A stretch of DNA of 64,000 bases from positions 1-64,000 of the forward strand of contig NZ_LEKN01000035.1 of the NCBI RefSeq assembly GCF_009761395.1. Direction: 5' to 3'. A program made the position numbers and the translations under genes. Shown in pieces: positions 36,162 through 45,158 of the stretch (the stretch's first letter is position 1; each line of letters opens with the position of its first letter). A model generated the notes under the pieces. It was not told the DNA's origin. It saw only the letters and a list, made by a program, of their open reading frames with translations, and searched no databases. The DNA comes from Ursidibacter maritimus (GTDB taxonomy: Bacteria; Pseudomonadota; Gammaproteobacteria; Enterobacterales; Pasteurellaceae).

Positions 36162-38981
36162 GTGATTCAGCGTTTAAAAGGGAAAGATAATATTGTTAAA
36201 TTTGTGCTATTGCTAATAGCTGCGCTAGGTATTTATTTAATTATTGCCTGGGCAAGCTATAGTCCGCTTGATAATGCTTGGTCGGTGGCAAGTAGCGTAA
36301 CAGATAATACCTTAAATAGAACGGGATTTTTAGGAGCTTGGTTTATTGATGTATTATTTGCAATGTTTGGCAAAGTTGCATTTATTATTCCTTTTGCTTT
36401 GTTTGGTGTGCCTAGTTACTTATTACTTGGACGTTTATTTTCTGGTATTGATTTACGTCATATTGGATTATGGACATTAAGTTTTCTCTGCTTTATGGTT
36501 GGAGTTGCCGGTATTGCTAATGTACTACTGTCAAATTCAGCTTATTACTTAGCGGGCGGTTTTATTGGCGGAATATTATTTTCTAGTATTGGCTCAACTC
36601 TCGGTCAATTTGGAGTATTACTCGTCGGCTTAATTTTAACGGTTCTAGGGTTCTATTTCTGTTCTGGGCAGGTATTACTTCAATTATTTAATCGTTTATA
36701 TGATTGGATTACTGAAAATAAGCAATCGCAAAGTTCTCAATCCGAAGAATATACAGAATCACAAAATACAGCTGAAAATAACCATATTCAAGAAGAACTT
36801 GATACTGTTGGTTCTCCGCGTGTAGAAAACGAGCAGTTTACCGATGTGTCTGTGTTTACTCGCCCAACAATTAAGGGCTTAAAAACGGTTTCACCAGAAC
36901 AATTTACAACAGAACCTGTGGTGGTAGATCAATCTTTGGTCGCTGATGAAATAACAGATGTTTCTTTATTTAAGCCTGAAGTGATACAAACAAATCTACC
37001 GAAAGTCACTGTACCACAGGCAACGGCACCAACTACTGAAAATGTTATCAATGAAGAGGTTTCATCATTCGAAGCAGAAGAAATGATTGATACTGACACT
37101 AATGCTTTTCCTAAGGTACGTTTGAATAGTGAAAATGCCTCTGCGATACCACAGATTGTTGCTGAATTAGCTGAGGAAGAAGTGGTTGATGATGAATCAG
37201 AGATATTTATAGAGCGTGCTTCTATACCAAAAATTTCAGTGCCATCATTCGAGGATGAAACAAGTGTTAAGCCTAAATTTATGCAACAAGATGCAAGTCC
37301 TGTCTTGCTAGATATGAATGACTCTAGCGAACCCGTAGATCATATGCCAAAGGTAGACATTTTACCGCCTACACAAGCGGTAAGTTCTGCGGAATCTGTT
37401 GCAAAAAATATAGAAAATCCGGCCGCTGCATCATCGTTAAGCTATCCGAAAGGTTATGGGGAATCGTTAGTTCACCCACTATTGCAACGCCAAAAAAGTG
37501 TAGAAAAACCAACTACACCATTACCAACCTTGGATCTTTTATCACAAGGAAAAGTAGAAACGCAGCAAATTACCGAACAAGAAATTCGTGAAACGTCGGC
37601 AAGAATTGAGCAAGAGTTAGCAAATTTTGGTGTAAAAGCGACCGTAGAAGATGTGCTTGTTGGGCCTGTAGTAACCCGTTATGAAATTTTGCCAGCCGCG
37701 GGTGTAAAGGCGACTAAAATCACAAATTTAGATAGTGATTTAGCGCGGTCGTTAATTTTCAAAGCGATTCGTATTACGGATGTTGTGCCAGGTAAACCTT
37801 ATATGGGGATAGAAACCCCGAATCGCCATCGTGAAACCGTTTGGTTGAGAGATGTGCTAAATAGTGATGCGTTTCGTCATAGTAAAGCGACTTTACCGAT
37901 GGCGTTAGGAAAAGATATCAGTGGCGAGCCTGTAGTTGTTGATATGGCGAAAATGCCTCATTTACTTGTCGCAGGACAAACGGGTGGTGGTAAATCCGTT
38001 GGCGTAAATACAATGATTTTGAGTTTATTATTTAAACTCACTCCTGAGCAAGTTCGTTTTATTATGATCGACCCTAAGGTTGTGGAGCTATCTATCTATA
38101 ACGATATTCCACATTTACTTACTCCCGTCGTAACAGATATGAAGAAAGCTGAAAATGCATTACGTTGGGCGGTAGAAGAGATGGAACGCCGTTACTTGTT
38201 GGTAAGTAGTTTAAGTGTACGTAATATTGAAGGCTATAATGACAAAATCAAACAGGCGGAAGAAATGGGCTTGCCGATCCCAAATCCATTGTGGCGACCT
38301 GGCGATACAATGGATGCTCTACCACCACCATTAGAGAAAATGAGTTATATTGTTTTAATTGTGGATGAGTTTGCAGATCTAATGATGTCCGCAGGTAAGC
38401 AGGTGGAAGATCATATAATGCGAATTGCTCAAAAAGCCCGAGCGGTGGGAATTCATTTGATTTTAGCTACTCAACGTCCATCTACCGATGTAATTACAGG
38501 AGTAATTAAAGCGAATATTCCAAGCCGTATTGCCTTTACAGTAGCAAGCCAAATTGATTCTCGTACTATCTTAGATAAAGGTGGTGCAGAAAGTCTATTA
38601 GGGCGTGGTGATATGCTTTATTCAGGTGCTGGAAGTCCTGAAATTATTCGTGTTCACGGTGCATTTATGAGTGATGAAGATGTACAACGAGTGGCGGATA
38701 ACTGGCGAGCCAGAGGTAAACCAAACTATATTGATAGTATTGTGGCATCTCAAGAAGATGACAATGAAGAGGGTGGTGTACGTAGTAGCGGTGAGTTAGA
38801 TCCACGTTTTGACGAAGTCGCTCAATTTATGATTGATGGTGGAGCGACTTCCATTAGCGCTATTCAACGTCGTTTCTCGCTCGGTTTTAACCGAGCTGCT
38901 CGCATTATCGATCAGCTTGAGGAGCAAGGGATTTTATCTAGCCCTGATAATCGAGGTAAAAGAGAAGTTTTGGCTCGTTAA
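36162..38981 (+). CDS. ftsK: DNA translocase FtsK
   Basis: 939-residue cell-division DNA translocase that pumps terminal chromosome DNA to the septum and activates XerCD. Four or five N-terminal membrane helices (residues ~15-185), a Pro/Glu/Ser/Thr-rich linker (~190-460), then the RecA-like motor (Walker A AGQTGGGKSVGVN, Walker B IVLIVDEFADLMM) and C-terminal gamma winged helix (GGATSISAIQRRFSLGFNRAARIIDQLEEQGI). Shorter linker than E. coli FtsK (1329 aa). Start codon is GTG at 36162 with AAGGA upstream. lolA, which follows in E. coli, is absent here. Confidence 0.97.
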   Translation: MIQRLKGKDNIVKFVLLLIAALGIYLIIAWASYSPLDNAWSVASSVTDNTLNRTGFLGAWFIDVLFAMFGKVAFIIPFALFGVPSYLLLGRLFSGIDLRHIGLWTLSFLCFMVGVAGIANVLLSNSAYYLAGGFIGGILFSSIGSTLGQFGVLLVGLILTVLGFYFCSGQVLLQLFNRLYDWITENKQSQSSQSEEYTESQNTAENNHIQEELDTVGSPRVENEQFTDVSVFTRPTIKGLKTVSPEQFTTEPVVVDQSLVADEITDVSLFKPEVIQTNLPKVTVPQATAPTTENVINEEVSSFEAEEMIDTDTNAFPKVRLNSENASAIPQIVAELAEEEVVDDESEIFIERASIPKISVPSFEDETSVKPKFMQQDASPVLLDMNDSSEPVDHMPKVDILPPTQAVSSAESVAKNIENPAAASSLSYPKGYGESLVHPLLQRQKSVEKPTTPLPTLDLLSQGKVETQQITEQEIRETSARIEQELANFGVKATVEDVLVGPVVTRYEILPAAGVKATKITNLDSDLARSLIFKAIRITDVVPGKPYMGIETPNRHRETVWLRDVLNSDAFRHSKATLPMALGKDISGEPVVVDMAKMPHLLVAGQTGGGKSVGVNTMILSLLFKLTPEQVRFIMIDPKVVELSIYNDIPHLLTPVVTDMKKAENALRWAVEEMERRYLLVSSLSVRNIEGYNDKIKQAEEMGLPIPNPLWRPGDTMDALPPPLEKMSYIVLIVDEFADLMMSAGKQVEDHIMRIAQKARAVGIHLILATQRPSTDVITGVIKANIPSRIAFTVASQIDSRTILDKGGAESLLGRGDMLYSGAGSPEIIRVHGAFMSDEDVQRVADNWRARGKPNYIDSIVASQEDDNEEGGVRSSGELDPRFDEVAQFMIDGGATSISAIQRRFSLGFNRAARIIDQLEEQGILSSPDNRGKREVLAR

Positions 38982-39029
38982 AATAGAGAATAGATATATA
39001 GCAAAGGATAAAAAATCTTTTGCATTATT

Positions 39030-39086
39030 GTACTACCTAGGTAGTGCAAAACGGTTTGACAATAATAAGGATTATTCTGATTTATT
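39030..39086 (+). promoter_or_regulatory. TrpR-like operator and promoter of aroG
   Basis: The perfect palindrome ACTACCTAGGTAGT (39032-39045) sits in GTACTA-CCTAGG-TAGTGC (39030-39047), which shares the outer half-sites of the E. coli aroH TrpR operator (GTACTA...TAGTGC) but differs in the centre. A TTGACA (39056-39061) with a candidate extended -10 (TGaTTTATT, 39078-39086; spacer 19) follows. The region between ftsK and aroG contains no gene. Confidence 0.5.
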
Positions 39087-39162
39087 GCAATTTAGATGAC
39101 GGGTAGCAAGTTGCTATTTGTTAAAAGGATTTATGTGATTAACTTATTTAAAGAGATGTTGT

Positions 39163-40233
39163 ATGACTTATAGAAACGATGATGTCCGTATTAATAAAAT
39201 TGAAGAATTATTACCGCCAGTTGCTTTATTAGAGCGCTTTCCTGCGAGTGATATTGCTGCTGATACGGTATCGAAAGCACGTTCTGCTATTCATAAAATT
39301 TTACATGGTAAAGATGATCGCTTATTGGTGGTAATTGGGCCTTGCTCTATTCACGATCCAAAAGCTGCATTAGAATATGCAGAAAAACTTCGTGAAATGC
39401 GTGCAAACCCGAAAATCAAGCAAAATTTAGAAGTGGTAATGCGTGTTTATTTTGAAAAACCGCGTACAACGGTAGGTTGGAAAGGGTTAATTAACGACCC
39501 TTACCTAAACGAAACCTTTGCTTTAAATGATGGGTTGCGTATTGCACGTAAAGTTTTATCGGATATTAATGATCTGACTGTGCCTGCAGCAGGTGAATTT
39601 TTAGATATGATTACTCCACAATATGTTGCAGATTTTATGAGTTGGGGAGCAATTGGAGCAAGAACAACTGAATCACAAGTCCATCGTGAATTAGCATCAG
39701 GGCTTTCTTGTGCTGTTGGCTTTAAAAATGGTACAAATGGAAGTGTAAAAATTGCCTTAGATGCTATTGGTGCAGCAGAGTCTCCACATCATTTCTTATC
39801 GGTGACTAAATTTGGACATTCTGCGATCGTTTCTACTCAAGGCAATCCAGACTGCCATATTATTTTACGTGGTGGAGATAATGGTACCAATTATGATGAG
39901 GAATCTGTTACAAAAGTGTGTGCGGATATTGAGAAATCAGGTCGTCGCCCACATGTGATGATCGACTTTAGCCACGCAAACAGCCAAAAACAGTTTAAAC
40001 GTCAGTTAAATGTCGCAGATTCTGTTTGCGAGCAAATCGCAAGAGGTTCAAATTTTATTTCAGGTGTAATGATTGAGAGCCATTTAGTTGAAGGTCGTCA
40101 AGATTTAGTAAAAGGGAAAGAATTAACCTACGGACAAAGTATTACGGATGGCTGTATTTGCTGGGAAGATAGTGAAAAAGTATTATTCCAATTAGCAGAG
40201 GCAGTAGAACAGCGTCGTAAATTAAATGGATAA
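39163..40233 (+). CDS. aroG: 3-deoxy-7-phosphoheptulonate (DAHP) synthase, AroG type
   Basis: 356-residue class I DAHP synthase that condenses PEP and erythrose-4-phosphate, the first step of the shikimate pathway. Extensive match to E. coli AroG: LPPVALLERFPAS, LLVVIGPCSIHDPKAALEYAEKL, MRVYFEKPRTTVGWKGLINDP, GAIGARTTESQVHRELASGLS, DFSHANSQKQFKR. The feedback specificity (Phe, Tyr or Trp) cannot be read directly; the TrpR-like operator hints that tryptophan controls expression. Terminator hairpin follows. Confidence 0.96.
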   Translation: MTYRNDDVRINKIEELLPPVALLERFPASDIAADTVSKARSAIHKILHGKDDRLLVVIGPCSIHDPKAALEYAEKLREMRANPKIKQNLEVVMRVYFEKPRTTVGWKGLINDPYLNETFALNDGLRIARKVLSDINDLTVPAAGEFLDMITPQYVADFMSWGAIGARTTESQVHRELASGLSCAVGFKNGTNGSVKIALDAIGAAESPHHFLSVTKFGHSAIVSTQGNPDCHIILRGGDNGTNYDEESVTKVCADIEKSGRRPHVMIDFSHANSQKQFKRQLNVADSVCEQIARGSNFISGVMIESHLVEGRQDLVKGKELTYGQSITDGCICWEDSEKVLFQLAEAVEQRRKLNG

Positions 40234-40243
40234 ATAATTAAGT

Positions 40244-40268
40244 TGCCCTTCTACAAGGGCAGCCTTTT
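40244..40268 (+). terminator. Hairpin after aroG
   Basis: TGCCCTT-ctac-AAGGGCA (40244-40261) followed by GCCTTTTGA. It ends just before the tsaB ribosome-binding site, which argues against the earlier in-frame ATG at 40243 as the tsaB start. Confidence 0.6.
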
Positions 40269-40278
40269 GAGCAATATA

Positions 40279-40968
40279 ATGAAAACAATTTTAGCTTTAG
40301 ATACAGCTACTGAAGCATGTTCAGTAGCTTTACTACATCAAGAAAATATTTCCACCTTAGATGAACTGAGCCCAAGAACTCACACACAACGTATTTTACC
40401 GATGATTGATGAGTTATTAAAACAAGCCAATCTCACTATAAAGCAAGTGGATTTACTTGCATTTGGACGTGGGCCTGGTAGTTTTACTGGTGTGCGTGTC
40501 GGTGTTGGTATTGCTCAAGGCTTAGCTTTGGGGGCGGAATTACCTGTTGTGGCCGTATCAAATTTACTAGCAATGGCGGAAAGTGCTTATCAACAATTAG
40601 GAAAAACCGAAGTGGTAGCTTTAATTGATGCTCGGATGAATGAAGTTTATTTTGCTCAGTTTGGTCGTAATGAAGATGGGTGGTTTGAAGTAGTATCTGA
40701 GCAAGTTTGCTCGCCAGAAAAAGCCATCGAACAAATTCAAGTAGATCGAAATCCCGTTGTAGTTGGAACAGGCTGGGCTGCCTATTCGCAATTTGCTGAG
40801 GCAAACTTACCGCTTGTTGTCACTGATATTACCTTACCATCCGCTCGTTATATGCTATCTCTTGCTGAGCAAGCTTATCAGCAAGGGAAAACGCAATCTG
40901 CAATTGAGATCGAACCAGTTTACCTTCGTAATGAAGTGACTTGGCAAAAACTCCCGAATAAGCGGTGA
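40279..40968 (+). CDS. tsaB: tRNA threonylcarbamoyladenosine biosynthesis protein TsaB
   Basis: 229-residue ASKHA-fold protein required, with TsaD and TsaE, for the t6A modification of ANN-decoding tRNAs. N-terminus TILALDTATEACSVAL and LLAFGRGPGSFTGVRVGVGIAQGLALG are diagnostic. I use ATG 40279 because it gives the family N-terminus; the longer frame from 40243 would start inside the aroG hairpin. It is followed by a strong terminator. Confidence 0.93.
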   Translation: MKTILALDTATEACSVALLHQENISTLDELSPRTHTQRILPMIDELLKQANLTIKQVDLLAFGRGPGSFTGVRVGVGIAQGLALGAELPVVAVSNLLAMAESAYQQLGKTEVVALIDARMNEVYFAQFGRNEDGWFEVVSEQVCSPEKAIEQIQVDRNPVVVGTGWAAYSQFAEANLPLVVTDITLPSARYMLSLAEQAYQQGKTQSAIEIEPVYLRNEVTWQKLPNKR

Positions 40969-41054
40969 GATTTCATCAATTTTTGTCATATCCTCAATAT
41001 TTCTTTCTATGCTGAGCTTAATAAAGTGTAGTCGTAAGATCATAGAAAATGCGT

Positions 41055-41083
41055 AAAAGCCTTTTGCCATAAGGCTTTTTTCT
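41055..41083 (+). terminator. tsaB terminator
   Basis: AAAAGCCTT-ttgccat-AAGGCTTTTTTC. Confidence 0.85.
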
Positions 41084-41145
41084 GTGTTACTATCAGTGTT
41101 ACTAAAATTTGCGGTTGAGAACGAAAATATACGAGCGGTTAAGAT

Positions 41146-41182
41146 AAGAAAAAAGCCTTGAAACATTGTGATTCAAGGCTTT
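41146..41182 (-). terminator. Terminator of the secG-tRNA-Leu unit
   Basis: On the minus strand AAAGCCTTGAA and TTCAAGGCTTT form an 11-bp stem followed by TTTTCTT, 45 bp beyond the tRNA 3' end. Confidence 0.85.
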
Positions 41183-41226
41183 ATTTGATTTTTTCGACAA
41201 GTTACGAAACGTTGCGAAAGGTCAAA

Positions 41227-41312
41227 TGGTGCTCTGGGCGAGACTCGAACTCGCACATCCTATGGACACTACCCCCTCAAGATAGCGTGTCTACCAATTC
41301 CACCACCAGAGC
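41227..41312 (-). tRNA. leuU: tRNA-Leu (anticodon GAG)
   Basis: On the minus strand an 86-nt class II tRNA: acceptor GCTCTGG paired with CCAGAGC, D-arm, anticodon arm CTATC-TTGAGGG-GGTAG with anticodon GAG, variable arm, T-arm GTTCGAGTC, discriminator A and encoded CCA. It decodes CUC/CUU leucine codons. Directly downstream of secG, the same order as secG-leuU in E. coli. Confidence 0.97.
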
Positions 41313-41321
41313 GTAAATTTA

Positions 41322-41648
41322 TTACTGAGGAATATCACTATTTTCTTTCTTAGCTGGAACTTCTTGTTTCTGTTCCACTTGGCTTAAGTCACCAAACTGA
41401 CTGGTCGGTGCTTTACTGTGGCTATTTAAGTTGCCGATGACTAAACTAAGACTAAAGAAGATAACTGCTAATAAAGCGGTTGTTCTTGATAGAAAATTTG
41501 CAGAACCTGCTGAACCAAACACTGTTCCAGCTGCACCAGCACCAAAAGAAGCACCAGCATCTGCACCTTTACCTTGTTGAATTAAAATAAATCCAACAAT
41601 CAATAAAGCAACAACAAGATAAGCAATTGTAAGTAAATTAATTAACAT
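41322..41648 (-). CDS. secG: Preprotein translocase subunit SecG
   Basis: 108-residue inner-membrane subunit of SecYEG. Two helices (LTIAYLVVALLIVGFILIQQGKGADAGASFG and TTALLAVIFFSLSLVIGNL), with the conserved cytoplasmic QQGKGADAGASFGAGAAGTVFG between them, and a hydrophilic C-terminus. Co-directional with and upstream of tRNA-Leu, with which it is likely co-transcribed. Confidence 0.95.
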   Translation of the reverse strand: MLINLLTIAYLVVALLIVGFILIQQGKGADAGASFGAGAAGTVFGSAGSANFLSRTTALLAVIFFSLSLVIGNLNSHSKAPTSQFGDLSQVEQKQEVPAKKENSDIPQ

Positions 41649-41670
41649 TGTTTTCTCTTAAATTCGTTCA

Positions 41671-41696
41671 AAATAAAATTCCGCACATGCGGAATT
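41671..41696 (-). terminator. topB terminator
   Basis: AATTCCGC-acat-GCGGAATT followed on the minus strand by TTATTTTG, between topB and secG. Confidence 0.7.
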
Positions 41697-41771
41697 AGTT
41701 TCGATGAGCGGAATGATATAGATTTCCTAAGTTTGTTGCAAGGGGATTTTGATAAAACACCATTATTCGAT

Positions 41772-43691
41772 TTATTTTTCAGCATTGTATGCTTTTTTAG
41801 TTGAGTTATAACTTCGCTTGGGTGTTGTAAGCGGTCTGATTTTCGCTAAATTTTGCAAAGTTTGTGGATTGGGTGACCACAGTAATTCTGGCAATTTATC
41901 GCTTAAATTTTGCATAAACTGCTGATAGCTTGCCTGTTTTTTACTAATATCCGTCAGCTGCATTTCCCATTGTGCCGTCATATCAGGTAAGGTTGCTACA
42001 TCAGGTAACGATGCGATGAGTGTTCTACCAGCCTCTGTGCTATGAATGTTCCGCCCTTTTTTAATTAAAAAACCACGTTTAAATAAAAGCTCTATAATGC
42101 TGGCACGAGTAGCTTCCGTTCCCAATCCGTCTGTTTCTCGCAAGATTTTTTTGAGTTGTTTATTTTGCACAAAACGAGCAATACCCGTCATTGCGGAAAG
42201 TAAAGTTGCATCGGTGAAATAACGTGGCGGTTGGGTCTTTTTGGCAACAATTTCTCCCTGTTCGCAATGGAGCTGTTGATCTTTTTTTACAACAGGTAAA
42301 AGTGGTTCTAGCACTTCTTCACTATCTTCTTTACCCAATAAAGATTTCCAACCCGCGACGATTAAATTACGAGCTTGAGCAACAAAAACACCACCAGAAA
42401 TACTTAAAGAAATTTTCCCTTTACGATATTCAGCATCAGGGCAAAATTGCAATAAATATTGACGAGCAATTAAATGATAAATTCTCCGTTCATTTTCAGT
42501 TAAATGCACGTTTCCCTGACGCATTGTTGGGATAATTGCGTGGTGAGCTTCAACCTTACTATCATTCCAACAGCGATTTTTTATTTCTGGATTAACCGCC
42601 GTAGGCTTTTCCGCATATTCATTCAAATGATGAGCAATCGCAGCCATTACTTTATGTCGTTGGGCAAAATGCTCTACTGGCAAATAACGATTATCCGAAC
42701 GTGGATAAGTAATCAATTTATGGGTTTCATACAGCTTTTGGCAAATATCTAATACGGCTTGTGCAGAAAGCCCAAAACGGCGAGCCGCATCAATTTGTAA
42801 TGCTGATAATGAATAAGGTAAAGGAGCTGTTTCGTTCTCTACTTTATCTTGATAATCAGTCACTAAAGCGGGTTGTTCAGTAATGCGCTTTACCACATTT
42901 TCTGCTAAGGCTTTTGATAATACTCGCCCGTCATCATCTTGATAATCTTCACACGCCTTGCTTGGTTGCCATTGTGCAGTAAATCGCTCTTGGGTTTCAG
43001 GTACAACAATATGTGCCAAGACTTCATAATAATCTTTCGGCTCAAAATGTTCGATTTCAAAATCACGCCGAACAATTAACCCTAGCACGGGTGTTTGTAC
43101 CCGTCCGACAGAAAGCACGCCTTTGTAACCTGCTCTTTGTCCTTGAATGGTATAAGCCCTAGTCATATTGATACCATAGAGCCAATCAGCTCTCGCTCGT
43201 GCTAATGCTGATGTTGCAAGCGGTATGAAATCACGATTAAATTGCAATTTTTCTATTGCTTTTTTAACCGCATTCGGATTGAGATCACTAATTAGGCAAC
43301 GCTGAATGTGCGATTTTTTTTCACTCGGAAGGTTAAGATAACCAAATACTTCATCGACCAGTAGCTGCCCTTCACGATCAGGGTCGCCTGCGTGAATTAA
43401 ACTATCCGCTTGCTTAATCAATTTCTCCACAACTTTAAATTGTTTAAGGGTTTGTTTTTTCGGAATTAATTTCCATTGTTGTGGAATAATAGGAAGATGT
43501 TCTGTTTGCCAACGTTTAAAACGTTCATCATAAACATCAGGTTCGGCTTGCTCCAACAAATGCCCGATACACCAAGTAACCACATTACCTTCACCACATT
43601 CTATAAAGCCATCTCTGTTTGTATGTGGTTTTGGCAATACTTGTGCTATGGCTCGTCCTAAACTAGGTTTTTCGGCAATAAAGAGTCTCAT
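41772..43691 (-). CDS. topB: DNA topoisomerase III
   Basis: 639-residue type IA topoisomerase that decatenates DNA during replication and recombination. TOPRIM domain at the N-terminus ([36 protein letters not shown]), active-site tyrosine in [13 protein letters not shown] and the domain-III QxxSRxxAxxL-like segment. Length fits the E. coli protein (653). It ends in a short basic tail. Confidence 0.96.
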   Translation of the reverse strand: MRLFIAEKPSLGRAIAQVLPKPHTNRDGFIECGEGNVVTWCIGHLLEQAEPDVYDERFKRWQTEHLPIIPQQWKLIPKKQTLKQFKVVEKLIKQADSLIHAGDPDREGQLLVDEVFGYLNLPSEKKSHIQRCLISDLNPNAVKKAIEKLQFNRDFIPLATSALARARADWLYGINMTRAYTIQGQRAGYKGVLSVGRVQTPVLGLIVRRDFEIEHFEPKDYYEVLAHIVVPETQERFTAQWQPSKACEDYQDDDGRVLSKALAENVVKRITEQPALVTDYQDKVENETAPLPYSLSALQIDAARRFGLSAQAVLDICQKLYETHKLITYPRSDNRYLPVEHFAQRHKVMAAIAHHLNEYAEKPTAVNPEIKNRCWNDSKVEAHHAIIPTMRQGNVHLTENERRIYHLIARQYLLQFCPDAEYRKGKISLSISGGVFVAQARNLIVAGWKSLLGKEDSEEVLEPLLPVVKKDQQLHCEQGEIVAKKTQPPRYFTDATLLSAMTGIARFVQNKQLKKILRETDGLGTEATRASIIELLFKRGFLIKKGRNIHSTEAGRTLIASLPDVATLPDMTAQWEMQLTDISKKQASYQQFMQNLSDKLPELLWSPNPQTLQNLAKIRPLTTPKRSYNSTKKAYNAEK

Positions 43692-43758
43692 TACAGTGTT
43701 CCGAGTTTTACTAATGTTGGGGAAATCATAAGTGTTGGGGAAACAAACGTAAAAAATA

Positions 43759-43816
43759 ACAAGCGGTCAGATTTGGATTACTTTTTGCAAAAATTTCCTA
43801 AAATCTTACCGCTTGT
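43759..43816 (-). terminator. USS-dyad terminator after mepA
   Basis: ACAAGCGGTCAGATTT (43759-43774) and AAATCTTACCGCTTGT (43801-43816) form a 16-bp stem with one mismatch; both arms are extended USS. On the minus strand it is followed by TATTTTTTACG, so it works as the mepA terminator. Confidence 0.85.
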
Positions 43817-43828
43817 ATTCAATAATAT

Positions 43829-44659
43829 TTAGTTTACCCCTTGTGAAGATAAAATCATTTGGCAAAGTTGTGGAGGCTGTGGCAAGGTTTTATCTTTCGG
43901 TTTAGATGTTGATGGCTTAGCGGGTTCAAACCACGAATAAAGCTCATCTCCACAACCATCTCCAGCTGGAACAGGTGCTTGATTTTCACAATTTGGAGCA
44001 TCTGCAGGGCAAGTTAAACGCACGTGGAAATGGGAGTCGTGAGCATACCAAGGGCGAATCTTACGCAACCATTCACGATCTTTACCTGCGGTATTACATA
44101 ATTTCACTTTAATTGCAGGGTTCACAAAAATACGATCCACTCGAGGATCTGTGGCTGCTAATTTTAATAAATGCGTGTGATTTGTTGTCCATAAACGCTC
44201 ATCAACCACATTTGTTGCACGATCAACCATAATGGTTGCTAAACCAGCTGGATTACGTGCTGTTGCATCGTCCATTGGCCCGAAACGCAACCAAATATCC
44301 GCATCCAACCCTGTCTGATGGCTAGCGTGCCCTGAAGAAAAACGTCCGCCTGCTGGCATTCCCATATCGCCAATCAAAATAGGTGGAATTCCCGCATTTT
44401 TGGCTCTCTGTCCTAAAGATTGTAAATAGCTCACTAATTGTGGGTGCCCATAATAGCGATTTTTAATTGAGCGGATAACTTGATAACCTTCGCCTTTCAA
44501 CGCTAATGGTTGAGCGCCAATAATACAGCCATTGCTATACCCACCAATAGATTGTGCTTTTCCTTGCACAGGTACACTAATTTTTTCCCAAGCTGTTGCA
44601 GACACTAGATTTGTTGCTGCGAATAAACTTGTCATTAAAATGACTTTACTCAATTTCAT
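43829..44659 (-). CDS. mepA: Penicillin-insensitive murein endopeptidase MepA
   Basis: 276-residue periplasmic LAS-type zinc metallopeptidase that cleaves D-Ala-meso-DAP crosslinks in peptidoglycan. Signal peptide (SKVILMTSLFAATNLVSATA), zinc ligands in SGHASHQTGLDADIW (HxxxxxxD) and in YAHDSHFHVRLTCP (HxH). Six cysteines, as in the disulphide-bonded E. coli enzyme (274 aa). Monocistronic with a USS terminator. Confidence 0.95.
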   Translation of the reverse strand: MKLSKVILMTSLFAATNLVSATAWEKISVPVQGKAQSIGGYSNGCIIGAQPLALKGEGYQVIRSIKNRYYGHPQLVSYLQSLGQRAKNAGIPPILIGDMGMPAGGRFSSGHASHQTGLDADIWLRFGPMDDATARNPAGLATIMVDRATNVVDERLWTTNHTHLLKLAATDPRVDRIFVNPAIKVKLCNTAGKDREWLRKIRPWYAHDSHFHVRLTCPADAPNCENQAPVPAGDGCGDELYSWFEPAKPSTSKPKDKTLPQPPQLCQMILSSQGVN

Positions 44660-44792
44660 TTTGCTTTCCTATTTCAAAAGAATAACTTATCTATTCTATC
44701 CGCCCTTCTACCAAGCCCAAAGCAGATTTTGCAAAAAATGGGTGAAATTTAACCATTTGTATTCTCTTTAAACCTTGTTTAATAAATTTAAT

Positions 44793-44861
44793 TTGACATA
44801 GAAATAATAAAAAGTTATTTCTATGTCTGTTTTTCGTTGTTAAGCGAAAGAAAGTTATAAT
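44793..44861 (+). promoter_or_regulatory. lysC promoter region with a 13-bp inverted repeat
   Basis: A perfect -10 TATAAT lies at 44856-44861, 20 bp before the riboswitch; no strong -35 at optimum spacing. Upstream, GACATAGAAATAA (44795-44807) and TTATTTCTATGTC (44815-44827) are perfect 13-bp inverted repeats with a 7-nt loop. TTGACA (44793-44798) overlaps the left arm. Confidence 0.5.
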
Positions 44862-44880
44862 GGCTTAAACTGGCATTATA

Positions 44881-45057
44881 GCGGGAGAGGCGCAACATTC
44901 AGGTAACTTACTTTAGGGAACTAGACCGTTTGAGAGTAAGCAATGGGAATGATTGCCGAGATGTGAATTCACTAGAACAGGAATGAACATCGGCTGAGTA
45001 GGTTGAATCCTATCAGCTGTCGTTTAAAACAAGGGGTTTTAAATGGAGTGCTCTTAA
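44881..45057 (+). ncRNA. Lysine riboswitch (L box) upstream of lysC
   Basis: The leader has the lysine-riboswitch core: AGAGGCGC near the 5' end, AGGTAAC, the GATTGCCGAGATG and CATCGGCTGA pairing segments, a GTTGAATCC arm, the hairpin TTTAAAAC/GTTTTAAA and closing TGGAGTGCTCTT. These line up with E. coli lysC. No Rho-independent terminator lies between it and lysC (start 45159), so control is probably at translation initiation. Lysine should repress lysC. Confidence 0.93.
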
Positions 45058-45158
45058 ATTTGTTTCCCAACGATTTACTACCTACATTTTCCTGTTTTTA
45101 GTCTCATCTCTTGCATTTGTAAACACAATTCATTTTTATAATATAGGAAATTTCTAAT

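Noticed and set aside
38833-39099. 88-residue ORF overlapping the ftsK end
   Set aside because: It overlaps the conserved FtsK gamma domain in another frame and runs through the aroG promoter; no family resemblance.
40855-41166. 103-residue minus-strand ORF between tsaB and tRNA-Leu
   Set aside because: It lies over the end of tsaB and over two terminator hairpins, with composition typical of noncoding sequence.
44881-45158. Transcription-terminating expression platform of the lysine riboswitch
   Set aside because: No hairpin followed by a T-run lies between the aptamer and lysC; control at translation is more likely.
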